A stretch of 64,000 nucleotides of DNA from Chitinophaga sp. MM2321. Its GTDB lineage: Bacteria; Bacteroidota; Bacteroidia; Chitinophagales; Chitinophagaceae. The notes under the pieces are model-generated. The model did no database searches and was not told the origin of the DNA. It saw nothing but the letters and a program-made list of their open reading frames with translations. The position numbers and the translations under genes were made by a program. The stretch is taken from contig NZ_OZ035533.1 in the NCBI RefSeq assembly GCF_964033635.1, positions 1,178,001 through 1,242,000 on the forward strand. The letters are read 5' to 3'. Shown piece by piece: positions 39,108 through 48,903 of this stretch (positions are counted from its first letter, which is position 1; each line of letters starts with the position of its first letter).

Positions 39108-40157
39108 CTATTTCAGATCAGACAGTTTTTTTACACTTCTTACTTTAAGTGGCGCGTCGGGCTTTGCAAACAATACACCTGTTACTACCACTGTATCCCC
39201 CGGATTTATTCCGTTGGTAATTTCCACATTGCTGGCTTGTCTTACGCCTGTTTCCACACTGATGAACTTTGCTTTGCCTCCTTTTATAACCACTACCTGG
39301 TTGCGTTGATCATTTGGGATCAACACATTGGTGGGTACCATGATGGCGTGTTTGTTGGCGCCGGCATCAACATATACTTTTGCAAAACTTCCGGGATTCA
39401 CTTTTGTGTTTTGCAGGGATGCCCTTACTTTCAGGTTCCTGGTAATGGTGTTGGCCTGCGGCTCTACTGCTATTATTACTGCTGACTGCCGGGCACTGTC
39501 TGCAATATCCATGGCGATAGTGACTCTATTCCCCTTGCGCACCAGCGGGGCATATGCTTCCGGAAGGGTAAAATCTATTTTTAAAGTATTTAGCTGCTGT
39601 ATAGAAGCGATCACATCTGTAGGGGTAACGTAGGCGCCTATACTCACAAGACGCAAACCGACTGTACCGGTGAAAGGAGCTTTCACCACCGTTTTATCTA
39701 TCAATGCCTGGTAATAGGCAATATCTGTTTGAATACTTTGCAGCTGATTCAGTGCGCTGTCGTAATCAGATTGGTTAATGCCGTTGATCGCCAGCAATTT
39801 TTTCAGGCGGGCTTCTGTTTTGATGGCGAGATCCAGCTGTACTTTTGATTTGGCGAGTTGTGCCTGCAGGTCTGCATCATTAATGCGTGCAATGACTGTT
39901 CCCTGGCGCACCACCGCCCCTTCAGGTACGTTCAGGTAAGTAATACGGCCGCTGGCTTCGGGATGCAACTGCACCGATTCATTGGATACTACCGTGCCAT
40001 TGGCTTCCACAATGTTGGATATAGCCTGTTGGGAAGCGACAATTACATCTGCTAATACAACAGCATCCTGTTTAAGGGTGGGTGCTTTCTTATGCTGACA
40101 GGCATTCAGTAGTATGGCTGTACAGATTATTGAAACAAACAGCGAGATACGTATCAT
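39108..40157 (-). CDS. RND efflux periplasmic adaptor (membrane fusion) lipoprotein
   Basis: 349 residues with a lipoprotein signal (Cys20 in LLNACQHKK). Lipoyl/barrel-sandwich halves (GRITYLNVPEGAVVRQGTVI and VVKAPFTGTVGLRLVSIGAYV) flank a helical hairpin at ~105-155; beta-barrel and membrane-proximal domains follow. It links the RND pump to the TolC duct. First gene of the operon. Confidence 0.92.
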   Translation of the reverse strand: MIRISLFVSIICTAILLNACQHKKAPTLKQDAVVLADVIVASQQAISNIVEANGTVVSNESVQLHPEASGRITYLNVPEGAVVRQGTVIARINDADLQAQLAKSKVQLDLAIKTEARLKKLLAINGINQSDYDSALNQLQSIQTDIAYYQALIDKTVVKAPFTGTVGLRLVSIGAYVTPTDVIASIQQLNTLKIDFTLPEAYAPLVRKGNRVTIAMDIADSARQSAVIIAVEPQANTITRNLKVRASLQNTKVNPGSFAKVYVDAGANKHAIMVPTNVLIPNDQRNQVVVIKGGKAKFISVETGVRQASNVEITNGINPGDTVVVTGVLFAKPDAPLKVRSVKKLSDLK

Positions 40158-40335
40158 TCAGAACAGATAATTTAAAAACAGCTTCTTTCTATAGCTATCT
40201 TCAAAAAGAAGTGATTATAGTATTGATGAGCGTTTTCCGTTTGGCACATATCCCAAAGCCCTTATTCTGACAATGAAATACCCCCTTTTGTTTAATGGAG
40301 ATAAAAAAATACTTTTATACGTTATATTAATTTAA

Positions 40336-42099
40336 TCATGTATTTGATGCAACGGTATACCTTCTTTCACCTACCTGTTGCCGCCACATGGCATAGTATA
40401 AGCCTTTCTGCACCAGGAGCTCGTCATGAGAGCCGGTTTCAGCTATCTTCCCTTTTTCAAGCACATAAATCACATCGGCGTGCATGATGGTCGACAGCCG
40501 GTGAGCAATCAGGATGGTCATCTGTTCCCTGCTGGCAGATATTTCCCGGATCGTACGGGTGATATCTTCTTCGGTCAGTGAATCCAAAGCAGAGGTAGCC
40601 TCATCGAAAATGAGCAGTCGTGGTTGCCGCAGCAGTGCCCGTGCAATAGAGATGCGTTGCTTTTCACCACCGGACAGCTTCATACCATTTTCTCCCAACA
40701 TCGTATTTACACCATGCGAAGCTTTGGCTATTAAAGCAGATGCAGACGCTTTGCGCAGTGCTTCCTTGATCTCCTCGTCTGTTGCCGACGGCTTCACAAA
40801 AAGCATATTATCCCGGATAGTGCCTGCATACAATTGGGTATCCTGGGTTACAAATCCAATTTGTCGCCTCAATGGATTATACCGGATATCTGTAGAGAAG
40901 GTATCGTTGAAATAAATTTTACCACTCACCGGTGCATAGAGGCCAACCAACAACTTCACCAGGGTTGACTTGCCGGAACCTGAAGGGCCCACAAATGCGA
41001 TGGTCTGCCCGGTTTTTACCGTAAAGGAAATATCATCGATGGCATTATAACCTGCTGTTTTATGACGGAAGATGACATGCTCGAACTGTAGATTGTTCAG
41101 CGGACCAATTTCTACCGGGTTGTCGGGCCGCCGCTCTACCGGCTTGTTCATGAGCCGGTCAAAATTTTTGATAGAAGCATCTACTTCGCGGTATTGCAGA
41201 ATCATATTGCCGAGGTCCTGCAACGGCCCGAATATAGCGGTTGAAATAAACTGCATGGCGATCAGCTCTCCTGTACTCAGTATTTTTCGGAAGATGAGCC
41301 AAAGCAAAATAAACAGGATAGACTGTTTCAACAGGTTCAAGGTAGTGCCCTGCAAAAAGGAAAGAAAACTGACCTTCCTGGCCTTGAACATTTCCAGCTG
41401 GAAAATTTGCAGCGTTTGCACATTGAGCCGCCGGATCTCCGGAAAGGTAAGCCCCAGGCTTTTTACCAGCTCAATATTGCGCAGGCTTTCTGTAATAACA
41501 CCCGCCTGGGCATCGGTTTGCCGGTTGATAGAACGTTGCACTGTTTTTATCTTCCTGGATAACAGCCCCGTAAGAGAACCAAGTACAAGAACACCTATGA
41601 TAAATACAGGTATTAACATCCAGTTTTTATTAATGCTGTACCACAACAGAAACCCGACGCCAACCAGGGATGAAAACAGGACGTTGATAAATGAGTTGAC
41701 AAAACGTTCTGCATCCGTTTTTACCTTTTGCAGAATAGACAGGGTAGTACCACTCCTGTTTTCCTCAAATTCCTGGAAGGAGAGCCGCAAGGTTTGTTTT
41801 AATCCGTCATTAAAGATATGCATGCCAAACTGCGCCACCGTTTTGCGGGTGAGATACTCCTGGAATGATTTGAATAGTTTGGATAATAAAGCAATGCCCA
41901 CAGCCAATCCGAGCCAGTACAAAACACTGTTAATCAGTTCACTTTCCGACAGCCCTTTCGGGTTCGCTGCATAGTTATCTACTATCTTTCCAAAAATAAT
42001 CGGATCTACAAGACTCAGCAACTGCGCGGCTCCTGCTAAAAGCAGGGAGTAAAAAATCAGCCGTTTGTGTGGTCTGAGATATTTCCATAGTGTATTCAT
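40336..42099 (-). CDS. ABC exporter, fused permease and ATPase (MsbA-like)
   Basis: 587 residues. Six-helix membrane domain (~1-315), then an ATPase with Walker A GPSGSGKST, Q-loop GFVTQDTQLYAGTIRDNML, signature LSGGEKQR, Walker B LLIFDEATSALD and switch His in LIAHRLST. Homodimeric type IV exporter that may move lipids, peptides or drugs. It is separated from the RND operon by 178 bp, so probably its own unit. The substrate is unknown. Confidence 0.92.
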   Translation of the reverse strand: MNTLWKYLRPHKRLIFYSLLLAGAAQLLSLVDPIIFGKIVDNYAANPKGLSESELINSVLYWLGLAVGIALLSKLFKSFQEYLTRKTVAQFGMHIFNDGLKQTLRLSFQEFEENRSGTTLSILQKVKTDAERFVNSFINVLFSSLVGVGFLLWYSINKNWMLIPVFIIGVLVLGSLTGLLSRKIKTVQRSINRQTDAQAGVITESLRNIELVKSLGLTFPEIRRLNVQTLQIFQLEMFKARKVSFLSFLQGTTLNLLKQSILFILLWLIFRKILSTGELIAMQFISTAIFGPLQDLGNMILQYREVDASIKNFDRLMNKPVERRPDNPVEIGPLNNLQFEHVIFRHKTAGYNAIDDISFTVKTGQTIAFVGPSGSGKSTLVKLLVGLYAPVSGKIYFNDTFSTDIRYNPLRRQIGFVTQDTQLYAGTIRDNMLFVKPSATDEEIKEALRKASASALIAKASHGVNTMLGENGMKLSGGEKQRISIARALLRQPRLLIFDEATSALDSLTEEDITRTIREISASREQMTILIAHRLSTIMHADVIYVLEKGKIAETGSHDELLVQKGLYYAMWRQQVGERRYTVASNT

Positions 42100-42396
42100 C
42101 AGCGTTAACTTTTAAAGGGGCCTGTTGTGATTTCCTCCGGCTTTATTACTATTATACTGAAAATATACTATCAGAAATACAATTAATACCATAAAAAAGT
42201 TAAATGATGGTATACTTTACCGCAAGTGGATGCGCTGATTTTTGGATATAAAAGAAATAGAAAAGATAGTGAAAGTATTCCGGTTCACCGTGAGAAGCAT
42301 TGTTCGTGTACCAACGTAGAGGGATAAACGAAGATAATTACCAAGAAAGAGTCGGGCGTATCGCCACGCGGCTGCAACAGACAGCAAAGGAGCCGT

Positions 42397-42810
42397 TCAA
42401 TCTGTATGAAACACCTCTTCCAGGGGCGACCATGTTTCATTTTTTTGTAGTGCATCCGGTAATGGCAACTGGCAGGGCGCCGTTTCTTTCCACCAACGCT
42501 GCGTAGCAGTATCCGCTGCCATCTTTTTCATATCTGCTGAAAAATCTTTACCGGTATATTCAAAATAACTGAAAAGATACCAGGCGGAATCTATCTGGCG
42601 CAGGTAGATAGAATAGTTATGCACATTACATTCCTTCAGCCGCTGCAATACAGCCGGCCACGGCTGTGCATGCAGTGACTTGTAATAACCTATTTTGTCC
42701 GGTTTGAGACCGGTTATGGTGCCGTATCGCTGCACTTTCTCTTTTTCCTGACGGGGAGATAAACAGCTCATTGTACCCAACACCACTACCACAAATAAGA
42801 ACTTTTTCAT
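42397..42810 (-). CDS. Lipoprotein sugar mutarotase (RhaM family), probably for L-fucose
   Basis: 137 residues from ATG 42810, chosen because it gives a lipoprotein signal with Cys16 (MKKFLFVVVVLGTMSC). The rest matches the L-rhamnose mutarotase (DUF718) family: GLKPDKIGYYKSLHAQPWP, NVHNYSIYLRQ, LFSYFEYTG, RWWKETAPCQLPL. These enzymes equilibrate the anomers of 6-deoxyhexoses. The export signal places it in the periplasm, which is unusual, and next to a fucose symporter gene it probably supplies the right anomer for uptake. Last gene of the fucose operon. Confidence 0.8.
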   Translation of the reverse strand: MKKFLFVVVVLGTMSCLSPRQEKEKVQRYGTITGLKPDKIGYYKSLHAQPWPAVLQRLKECNVHNYSIYLRQIDSAWYLFSYFEYTGKDFSADMKKMAADTATQRWWKETAPCQLPLPDALQKNETWSPLEEVFHTD

Positions 42811-42820
42811 GCATTTATTT

Positions 42821-44467
42821 TTATCTGAAAAACCAGTATAACACAACCATCGTCAGCAATAATGCAGCCGATAATACTTTATAGTTCGCCATACCCGGCC
42901 ATCCTTTTACGCGCAGGGCGGCTAAAGGATGCGACCAATAGAGCTTATTGCTTACTTCGGTATGTACCACAGGATAGGCATACGATAATACCACCAGCAG
43001 TAATGTACATGCGCAGAAAAGATAAAAGGCCATCATCATAAAAGGAATGGTGCCTATCACGGAGCCAGGGAATATTTTATTGATAGTGTAAACAACCGCC
43101 CCCAGTGCAGAACCACACCACAGCGTATATTGCGCCGCTGTAGCAGAAGCTTTCTTCCAGAATACACCCAGCAGAAATACACAGGTTATAGGAGGCGCAA
43201 TATGTGCAATGATATCATTGATACCGTTAAACAGACTTTCATACTGGTTTAGCAATGGCAGTAAAGCTATGGACATCAATGAAGCCAGGGTGGCTGCTAT
43301 ACGGCCGGTCTTTATCATCTGTTTGTCGCTCGCAGCCGGTTTAAACCGCTTGTACAGATCGTAGCTCACCAGTGTGGCAATCGCATTCAGTGCGCCGGAA
43401 ATCTGGCTCATTAATCCTGATAGCAAGGCCGCTACCAATATTCCCACCAAACCGGAAGGCACCAGTTTTGTAATCATCAGGGAATAAATGCCTTTTGTAT
43501 TTAATCCCGGCTGGCCATCGGCAGTAATTTGTGGTAACCCGCTCAGGTCCAGTGCGCCCTGTTTATATAAGACATAGGCAAATAATCCTGGTAGTATGAA
43601 GATAAAAACGGGCAGGATTTTAATAAAACCGCAGAACAAAACACCGGTGCGTGCCTGGTTTTCATCTTTAGCACCCAGCACCCGTTGTACAATGGTTTGA
43701 TCGGCACACCAGTACCAGATACCCAGCACGGGGTATCCCAGGAAAACCGCGTACCACGGGAGTTGGCTGGCATCGCCCGAAGGGCGCAACATCGACAGCT
43801 TATCCATTTGCTGATGCTCCTGTAATATCTGTACCATTGGTTGCCAGCCGCCTACTTTTACCCACGACAACACCGTGATGATGGTGGCGCCTGTGAGCAA
43901 TACCACCGTTTGTACCGATTCGGTTACCACTACCGCGCGTAATCCCCCGATAATAGTGTAGGCACCGGTAACAACGGCAATGATAATAATACTGGTAAAC
44001 ATATGGATGCCAAACAGAGTTTCGAGTACAATACCTCCGGCCAGAAAAGAAAAAGCGATGTGGATGATAATAGCCGATACGACGGAAACAATAGCCAGCC
44101 AGTCGCGGCAGGCGCGGTTATACCGTCGTTCCAGGAAATCAGGTAAAGTAGCTACCCCGGAGCGGATATAAAAAGGAACAAAGAAAACCGCCAGCAATAT
44201 TAAGGTAAAAGAAGCCATCCACTCAAAATTCCCGCTGAGCAAACCGGTGTCAAAACCACTCTGTGCAAGGCTTACCAGGTGAAGGCAGGAAATGTTGGTA
44301 GCAAATAATGCCATGCCTATCATGGGCCAGCGGAGTGATTTACCGGCAAGAAAATATTCACTGCTCTGGCTTTTATTCTTTTTCCCGGATAACCCTGCCC
44401 AAAACCCCAGCAGCACAATAAAGGCTACATAACAAATACTGATGACGGTATCAATGGTAGAAATCAT
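42821..44467 (-). CDS. Sodium:solute symporter (SSS family), likely L-fucose uptake
   Basis: 548 residues, about 14 helices. LLGFWAGLSGKKNKSQSSEY, FLAGKSLRWPMIGMALFATN and ISCLHLVSLAQSGFDTG are typical of SglT-like sugar symporters. The start codon overlaps the stop of the fuconate dehydratase gene (ATGA type, 4 bp). With fucosidase and fuconate dehydratase upstream, the most likely cargo is L-fucose. Confidence 0.88.
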   Translation of the reverse strand: MISTIDTVISICYVAFIVLLGFWAGLSGKKNKSQSSEYFLAGKSLRWPMIGMALFATNISCLHLVSLAQSGFDTGLLSGNFEWMASFTLILLAVFFVPFYIRSGVATLPDFLERRYNRACRDWLAIVSVVSAIIIHIAFSFLAGGIVLETLFGIHMFTSIIIIAVVTGAYTIIGGLRAVVVTESVQTVVLLTGATIITVLSWVKVGGWQPMVQILQEHQQMDKLSMLRPSGDASQLPWYAVFLGYPVLGIWYWCADQTIVQRVLGAKDENQARTGVLFCGFIKILPVFIFILPGLFAYVLYKQGALDLSGLPQITADGQPGLNTKGIYSLMITKLVPSGLVGILVAALLSGLMSQISGALNAIATLVSYDLYKRFKPAASDKQMIKTGRIAATLASLMSIALLPLLNQYESLFNGINDIIAHIAPPITCVFLLGVFWKKASATAAQYTLWCGSALGAVVYTINKIFPGSVIGTIPFMMMAFYLFCACTLLLVVLSYAYPVVHTEVSNKLYWSHPLAALRVKGWPGMANYKVLSAALLLTMVVLYWFFR

Positions 44468-45705
44468 CGGGCAATATTTTTATCTGCTATTAAATCACAG
44501 CTGCTGCCCGGCAGCTCAGGTGTTTTATAAAAGCCGTCAGCAATGATAGCAGGTTGCTCAAAATGCGTACGCAGGTGCGGAATATGTTCGAGAAACAGGG
44601 CTTCATGTCCCATGCCGATATGATTGAATAACACGAGATGCTGATGCAGTTGCCCCATATCGCCTACATGCGGTACTACCGGCACCCCGAATTTTTTGCA
44701 CAACAGGCTTACCGTCAGGAACTCGCTCACGCCTCCAACCCTTACGGCATCTACCTGGATAAATCCCGCGCAGCCGGTTTGTAGATAGTTTTTAAAGACT
44801 ACCCTGTTTGGTACATGTTCTCCCAGCGCCAGTTTCATCGGGTTTATGGCATCAGCCAGTATTTTATGGGCGAGCACATCATCAGGATGCGTGGGTTCTT
44901 CTATCCAGTAAGGACGGATATCCGCCAGCTTTTTGCTGACAGCTATTGCCTGCGGCAGATTCCATTGCTGATTGGCATCTACCATTACCTTGATATTATT
45001 GCCGACCGTGTTTCGCACGATATGCGCTCTTCGTATATCCGTTTCCGGGTTTTTAGCGCCGACTTTAAGTTTCAGTGCCAGGAAGCCTTTGTCTACCGCC
45101 CGTTTGCAATTTTCTTCCAGTTGATCATCTGCATAATTAAACCATCCGGCAGAAGTATCGTAAGCGGGATAACCACTGAGCAGGATACCATCACGTTCTT
45201 TTCTTGAAACCGCCATGTCTGTCAGTAAGCGGATCGCTTCATCGCGGGGCAGTACTTCTTCCAGGTAGGAAAGGTCCAGTGTATTGACCAGCTGTTCCGG
45301 CGACAGCTCCAGCAACAGTTTCCATAGAGGCACCTGTTGTTGTTTTGCCCAAAGATCATAACAGGCGTTGGTAACAGAGGCCAGTGCCAGGTGTACAACG
45401 CCTTTATGTGGGCCGAGCCAGCGGAATTGCTGTTCATCCGACATGCTTTTAAACCAGGTACCAAATGTAGCCATCACTTCCGCCAGTTCTTTTCCAACCA
45501 GTTTCTCTGCATAAAATTTTGCTGCTGCGCACACCAGTTCATTACCTGCGCCCAGTGTGAAAGCCAGGCCGGTGCCGCAGTTCCCTTTGTCGTCGTACAG
45601 GCAGGTAACGGTGTAGGAATACACAGGGTTCTGATGTATGGCATCACTGCCGGCGCCTGCGGCAAGTGGAAATCTTGCGTCTTTTACTGCAATGCTTTTA
45701 ATCAT
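44464..45705 (-). CDS. L-fuconate dehydratase (enolase superfamily)
   Basis: 413 residues, cytoplasmic. Dehydrates L-fuconate to 2-keto-3-deoxy-L-fuconate. Motifs: LKLKVGAK (KxK base), VMVDANQQWN, YWIEEPTHPDD and LALGEHVPNR (three metal ligands), QVDAVRVGG, and VPHVGDMG (catalytic His). The N-terminal domain with LGAGNELVCAA and RWLGPHKGVVHLALASVTNA is characteristic of the FucD/ENOSF1 group. It overlaps both neighbours by 4 bp, so the operon is translationally coupled. Confidence 0.9.
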   Translation of the reverse strand: MIKSIAVKDARFPLAAGAGSDAIHQNPVYSYTVTCLYDDKGNCGTGLAFTLGAGNELVCAAAKFYAEKLVGKELAEVMATFGTWFKSMSDEQQFRWLGPHKGVVHLALASVTNACYDLWAKQQQVPLWKLLLELSPEQLVNTLDLSYLEEVLPRDEAIRLLTDMAVSRKERDGILLSGYPAYDTSAGWFNYADDQLEENCKRAVDKGFLALKLKVGAKNPETDIRRAHIVRNTVGNNIKVMVDANQQWNLPQAIAVSKKLADIRPYWIEEPTHPDDVLAHKILADAINPMKLALGEHVPNRVVFKNYLQTGCAGFIQVDAVRVGGVSEFLTVSLLCKKFGVPVVPHVGDMGQLHQHLVLFNHIGMGHEALFLEHIPHLRTHFEQPAIIADGFYKTPELPGSSCDLIADKNIAR

Positions 45706-47045
45706 CCTTTGTTATCTTTTTTTATCACAGCGATGCTCATCGCTGGTTTATCTATCTCTAATACAATGACGGTATCATTGCTATCAGGTAAAACGGCAGG
45801 CAGTTGCAGTGCAATGTCTGCCGCTGTTTGTTTAAATGATATGGTAGTGCCATTGAGTACATAGGCTTTTTTAATGTGTACGCCGGGGAAAGCGGGCACC
45901 GTTAATGTTTGCCCGGATGTTTGAAAAACATGCAGATAAATTTTATTGCCTTTCCGTGTGGTGGCATAATTATCTGTGGGCACATAAGGGCCACCGGCGG
46001 TCTGGTAAATAGCAGCACCGTATTTTTTCAGCCAGCTGCCCATTTCCCGGACCCTTGCTACCTGCGCGGGTTCCATCGTACCATCCGGCATAGGGCCGAT
46101 ATTAAAGAGGAGGTTACCATTGCCGGCCGCCGTTTTTGCCAGGGTTTGAATGCAGGTTTTCAGCGACTTCATTTTATCGTGGGGTTTCCAGGCCCACTGA
46201 TCTGCAATGGTAATGCAGGATTCCCAGGGTGTGTTCATATCCAGGCCGCCAATGCGTTGTTCGGGCGTATCGTAGTCGCCCAGGAAATCTGCTGTACTGG
46301 CCATCCCCACACCTGAGAATTTTTTACCAATGCGGTTATTGATGATCACATCTTTCTTAATCGTTTTCAGGTAGGTGTACATGTCGAGTGCCATCGCTTC
46401 CGTCCAGGGTTTTTCCCAGGGGCCATCAAACCAGAGCATGTAAGGATCATAAGCAGTGATCAGTTCCTTGAGCTGATTTTTCATGTACTGTACATATTTA
46501 TCCATCTGTGCATCTTTTCGTATGCCCTTGCCCGTAGTATCATAAGGATTGTCAACCGGATAATCAGGATAATGCCAGTCCAGCACAGAATAGTAGATAC
46601 AGAATTTAATACCATACTTCCGGCAGGCTTTCGCCAGCGCGCCTACCACATCTTTTTTATAGGGGGTAGACATAATATCATAATCCGTATAGGCAGATGG
46701 CCACAGGCAAAATCCGTCGTGATGTTTGGCCGTAATGGTCAGGTATTTCATACCGGCATCCCTGGCTACTTTTACCCATTCTTCCGCATTAAACTTTGTA
46801 GGGTTAAATACTTTATATAAGGTATCATAATCGGCAGCGGGCACTTCCCGGTGGCGCGACCAACCTATTTCAGTACCTCTGAGCGCAATGGGGCCCCAGT
46901 GGATAAACATCCCGAAACGCAATCCCATAAATTCGTCCATCACCTTTTTACTGGTCAGGATATGTTGATCGAGTTGCGCATTGGTTTGTGCAGTAGCGGT
47001 ATGCAACGTTAGCAGCATCCCCAGGGCAATTACGAGTTTTTTCAT
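45702..47045 (-). CDS. Secreted alpha-L-fucosidase, GH29
   Basis: 447 residues from ATG 47045 (signal peptide MKKLVIALGMLLTLHTATAQ); the frame extends 22 codons upstream, but that would overlap the SDR gene and hide the signal. Motifs: LRFGMFIHWGPIA, YLTITAKHHDGFCLWPS, LMWFDG-type nucleophile segment (PYMLWFDGPWE) and NGNLLFNIGPMPDGTM. Releases L-fucose from glycans in the periplasm. Followed directly by the catabolic genes. Confidence 0.93.
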   Translation of the reverse strand: MKKLVIALGMLLTLHTATAQTNAQLDQHILTSKKVMDEFMGLRFGMFIHWGPIALRGTEIGWSRHREVPAADYDTLYKVFNPTKFNAEEWVKVARDAGMKYLTITAKHHDGFCLWPSAYTDYDIMSTPYKKDVVGALAKACRKYGIKFCIYYSVLDWHYPDYPVDNPYDTTGKGIRKDAQMDKYVQYMKNQLKELITAYDPYMLWFDGPWEKPWTEAMALDMYTYLKTIKKDVIINNRIGKKFSGVGMASTADFLGDYDTPEQRIGGLDMNTPWESCITIADQWAWKPHDKMKSLKTCIQTLAKTAAGNGNLLFNIGPMPDGTMEPAQVARVREMGSWLKKYGAAIYQTAGGPYVPTDNYATTRKGNKIYLHVFQTSGQTLTVPAFPGVHIKKAYVLNGTTISFKQTAADIALQLPAVLPDSNDTVIVLEIDKPAMSIAVIKKDNKG

Positions 47046-47056
47046 AGTTCTTTCAT

Positions 47057-47824
47057 TTAAATCTGATGTTTGTATCCTAATTCTGCGCCACCACTTACCG
47101 GCATAATACATCCGGTAATAAAGCGCGCTTTATCTGATAACAGGAACGTACATACGTCTGCTATCTCTGCTGTGCCTGGACAATATCCCAGCGCATGAAT
47201 ATTGTCCAGGTATTGTTCCATGCGTGCAGGGTCTGGTTGTTCCAGGTTCCATTGCCGTAACATCGGTGTCCATACACCGGCCGGGGCAACTGCATTTACC
47301 CGGATGCCCCAGGGTGCGTAATCCAGCGCCATTGCTTTGGTGAGGGCATTTACCGCGCCTTTGCTGCCGGCATATGCGGCGTGCTGTTCCTGGCCTATTT
47401 CACCCACGAGGCTGCTGGTATTTAAAATACTGCCCTGCGTGGCCTTCAGTGCAACGATGCCGTAGAAGGTTGTATAGTATATGCTTTTCGTATTTACCCG
47501 CATCACCTCATTCCAGGCTGCTTCGGTGGTTTCATGCAACGGTTTGGATGGTTGCGCAATGCCTGCATTATTGTGAATGGCATCCAGCTTTCCGTATTGT
47601 TGTAATACGGTCGTGATTGCCCGCTCCACATCTGCACCCTGCGACACATCGGCCTGGAGGAAAGAATGTGGGGTGCCCAGTTGCGCCTGTATCCCGCGCA
47701 ATGCCGACGGATCTTTATCAATAACAGCCACCACGGCTCCTTCCCGCGCATATGCCAGCGCACAGGCCTCTCCGATACCGGAAGCACCACCCGTGATCAG
47801 GATCACTTTTCCTTGTAAGAGCAT
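47057..47824 (-). CDS. SDR oxidoreductase, probable L-fucose dehydrogenase
   Basis: 255 residues. Classical short-chain dehydrogenase: TGGASGIGEACALAYAREG (NAD(P)-binding), Asp-containing AVIDKDPS (suggests NAD preference), HNNAGIAQPS, SSLVGEIGQEQHAAYAGSKG (Ser, Tyr-x3-Lys). First gene of the fucose operon. It could oxidise L-fucose to the lactone or, alternatively, act on 2-keto-3-deoxy-fuconate; both steps use SDRs in known pathways. Confidence 0.82.
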   Translation of the reverse strand: MLLQGKVILITGGASGIGEACALAYAREGAVVAVIDKDPSALRGIQAQLGTPHSFLQADVSQGADVERAITTVLQQYGKLDAIHNNAGIAQPSKPLHETTEAAWNEVMRVNTKSIYYTTFYGIVALKATQGSILNTSSLVGEIGQEQHAAYAGSKGAVNALTKAMALDYAPWGIRVNAVAPAGVWTPMLRQWNLEQPDPARMEQYLDNIHALGYCPGTAEIADVCTFLLSDKARFITGCIMPVSGGAELGYKHQI

Positions 47825-47879
47825 GTTGTTGTTTTTGTACAGCTAAAATTAACAGTAGATCGGCTATAACTTCTCAGGA

Positions 47880-47931
47880 CAATTGACTTATTTCAGCATT
47901 ATTTTGACTTTTTTAACTCAATTACTTATTT
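47880..47931. promoter_or_regulatory. Direct-repeat operator candidate between the fucose operon and its AraC gene
   Basis: Three related units: TTGACTTATTT (47883-47893), TTGACTTTTTT (47904-47914) and ATTACTTATTT (47921-47931). The first two are 21 bp apart, two helical turns, as expected for an AraC dimer. The shared gap serves both the minus-strand fucose operon and the plus-strand regulator. Confidence 0.55.
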
Positions 47932-47942
47932 TCACTGGCAAT

Positions 47943-48821
47943 ATGAAGCCATTTTTTGCTACACCGGGTGATAAAAGTCTGGAAGAAAGTGTTTTCCAGG
48001 TAAAGGAAATTAATCAGCCATATTTCTCCACGGAGTTTCATTTTCACCATGAATGCCAGCTGGTGTACGTGGTAGAAAGCGCCGGCCGCCGTATCATAGG
48101 AGATAGCATCGAATATTTTGAGAGCGGGGAGTTAATCTTTGTTGGCTCAGAAACACCACATGTATGGCATAATGAACAACAATATTTTACGGGAGAGAAA
48201 AAACTGGTAGCCCGTTCCCTGGCGGTATATATTTCGCCTGATTTATTGGTAGAGCATCTTTCTCCGTTTGGTGATATCGCTTCCCTGAAGTTATGGCTCA
48301 AAAAAGCGCAGCAGGGTATACAATTTCAGGGGAAAGTGAAAAATGAGATCGTGGCTATTATGCAGGCGATGCTCACGCAAAAAAGAATGGAACAGATCAT
48401 TTCTTTTATTTCCCTGCTACAGAAAATGACAACCACTAAAGAATACCGGTTATTGGCAGGCAGCAATTATGTAAATCTCTACAGCGATAAAGATCAGTCC
48501 AGGATGAATGATATTTTTACATTCATTTTCCAACACTTTAAAAGAGATATTCCTTTGCCGGAAATTGCAGCAGTAGCGGGGATTAACGTACATTCCTTCT
48601 GCCGTTTTTTTAAAAGCAGGACACAAAAATCATTTACCCGCTTTGTTAATGAATTGAGGATAGGGCATGCCTGTAAACTGATGCAGGAGAGAAATTTATC
48701 CATGCAGGAACTATCCGTCAAATCGGGTTATAATAATACGACCAACTTTAATCGTTTCTTCAAAAGGATCAAAGGTAAAACGCCCAGGGAATACAAAAAA
48801 GAACTGCATAATATTTATTGA
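47943..48821 (+). CDS. AraC-family transcriptional regulator (cupin sensor)
   Basis: 292 residues from ATG 47943 (MKPFFATPGDKSLEESVFQ); an upstream TTG would add 20 hydrophobic residues that the family lacks. N-terminal cupin (FHFHHECQLVYVVES; GELIFVGSETPHVWHN) and two C-terminal helix-turn-helices (LPEIAAVAGINVHSFCRFFK; MQELSVKSGYNNTTNFNRFF). Divergent from the fucose operon, so probably its fucose-responsive activator. Confidence 0.9.
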   Translation: MKPFFATPGDKSLEESVFQVKEINQPYFSTEFHFHHECQLVYVVESAGRRIIGDSIEYFESGELIFVGSETPHVWHNEQQYFTGEKKLVARSLAVYISPDLLVEHLSPFGDIASLKLWLKKAQQGIQFQGKVKNEIVAIMQAMLTQKRMEQIISFISLLQKMTTTKEYRLLAGSNYVNLYSDKDQSRMNDIFTFIFQHFKRDIPLPEIAAVAGINVHSFCRFFKSRTQKSFTRFVNELRIGHACKLMQERNLSMQELSVKSGYNNTTNFNRFFKRIKGKTPREYKKELHNIY

Positions 48822-48903
48822 TTTATTGATTTTGGAATTTAGGTATTTAGAAAATGCAGCGGAGATTGTTATATGGTCTGTTTTATCGGGAGATAATTTC
48901 CGG

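Noticed and set aside
40158..40335. CTTCTTT/AAAGAAG inverted repeat upstream of the efflux operon as operator
   Set aside because: Low-complexity purine/pyrimidine stems are common in AT-rich gaps; no regulator gene nearby.
41072..41974. 300-codon plus-strand frame opposite the ABC exporter
   Set aside because: Composition is that of an antisense shadow; the exporter frame holds all ABC motifs.
42100..42396. 297-bp gap between the ABC exporter and the mutarotase, with a small plus-strand frame from 42300
   Set aside because: AT-rich, no convincing promoter, hairpin or RNA gene; the small frame overlaps the mutarotase gene and resembles no family.
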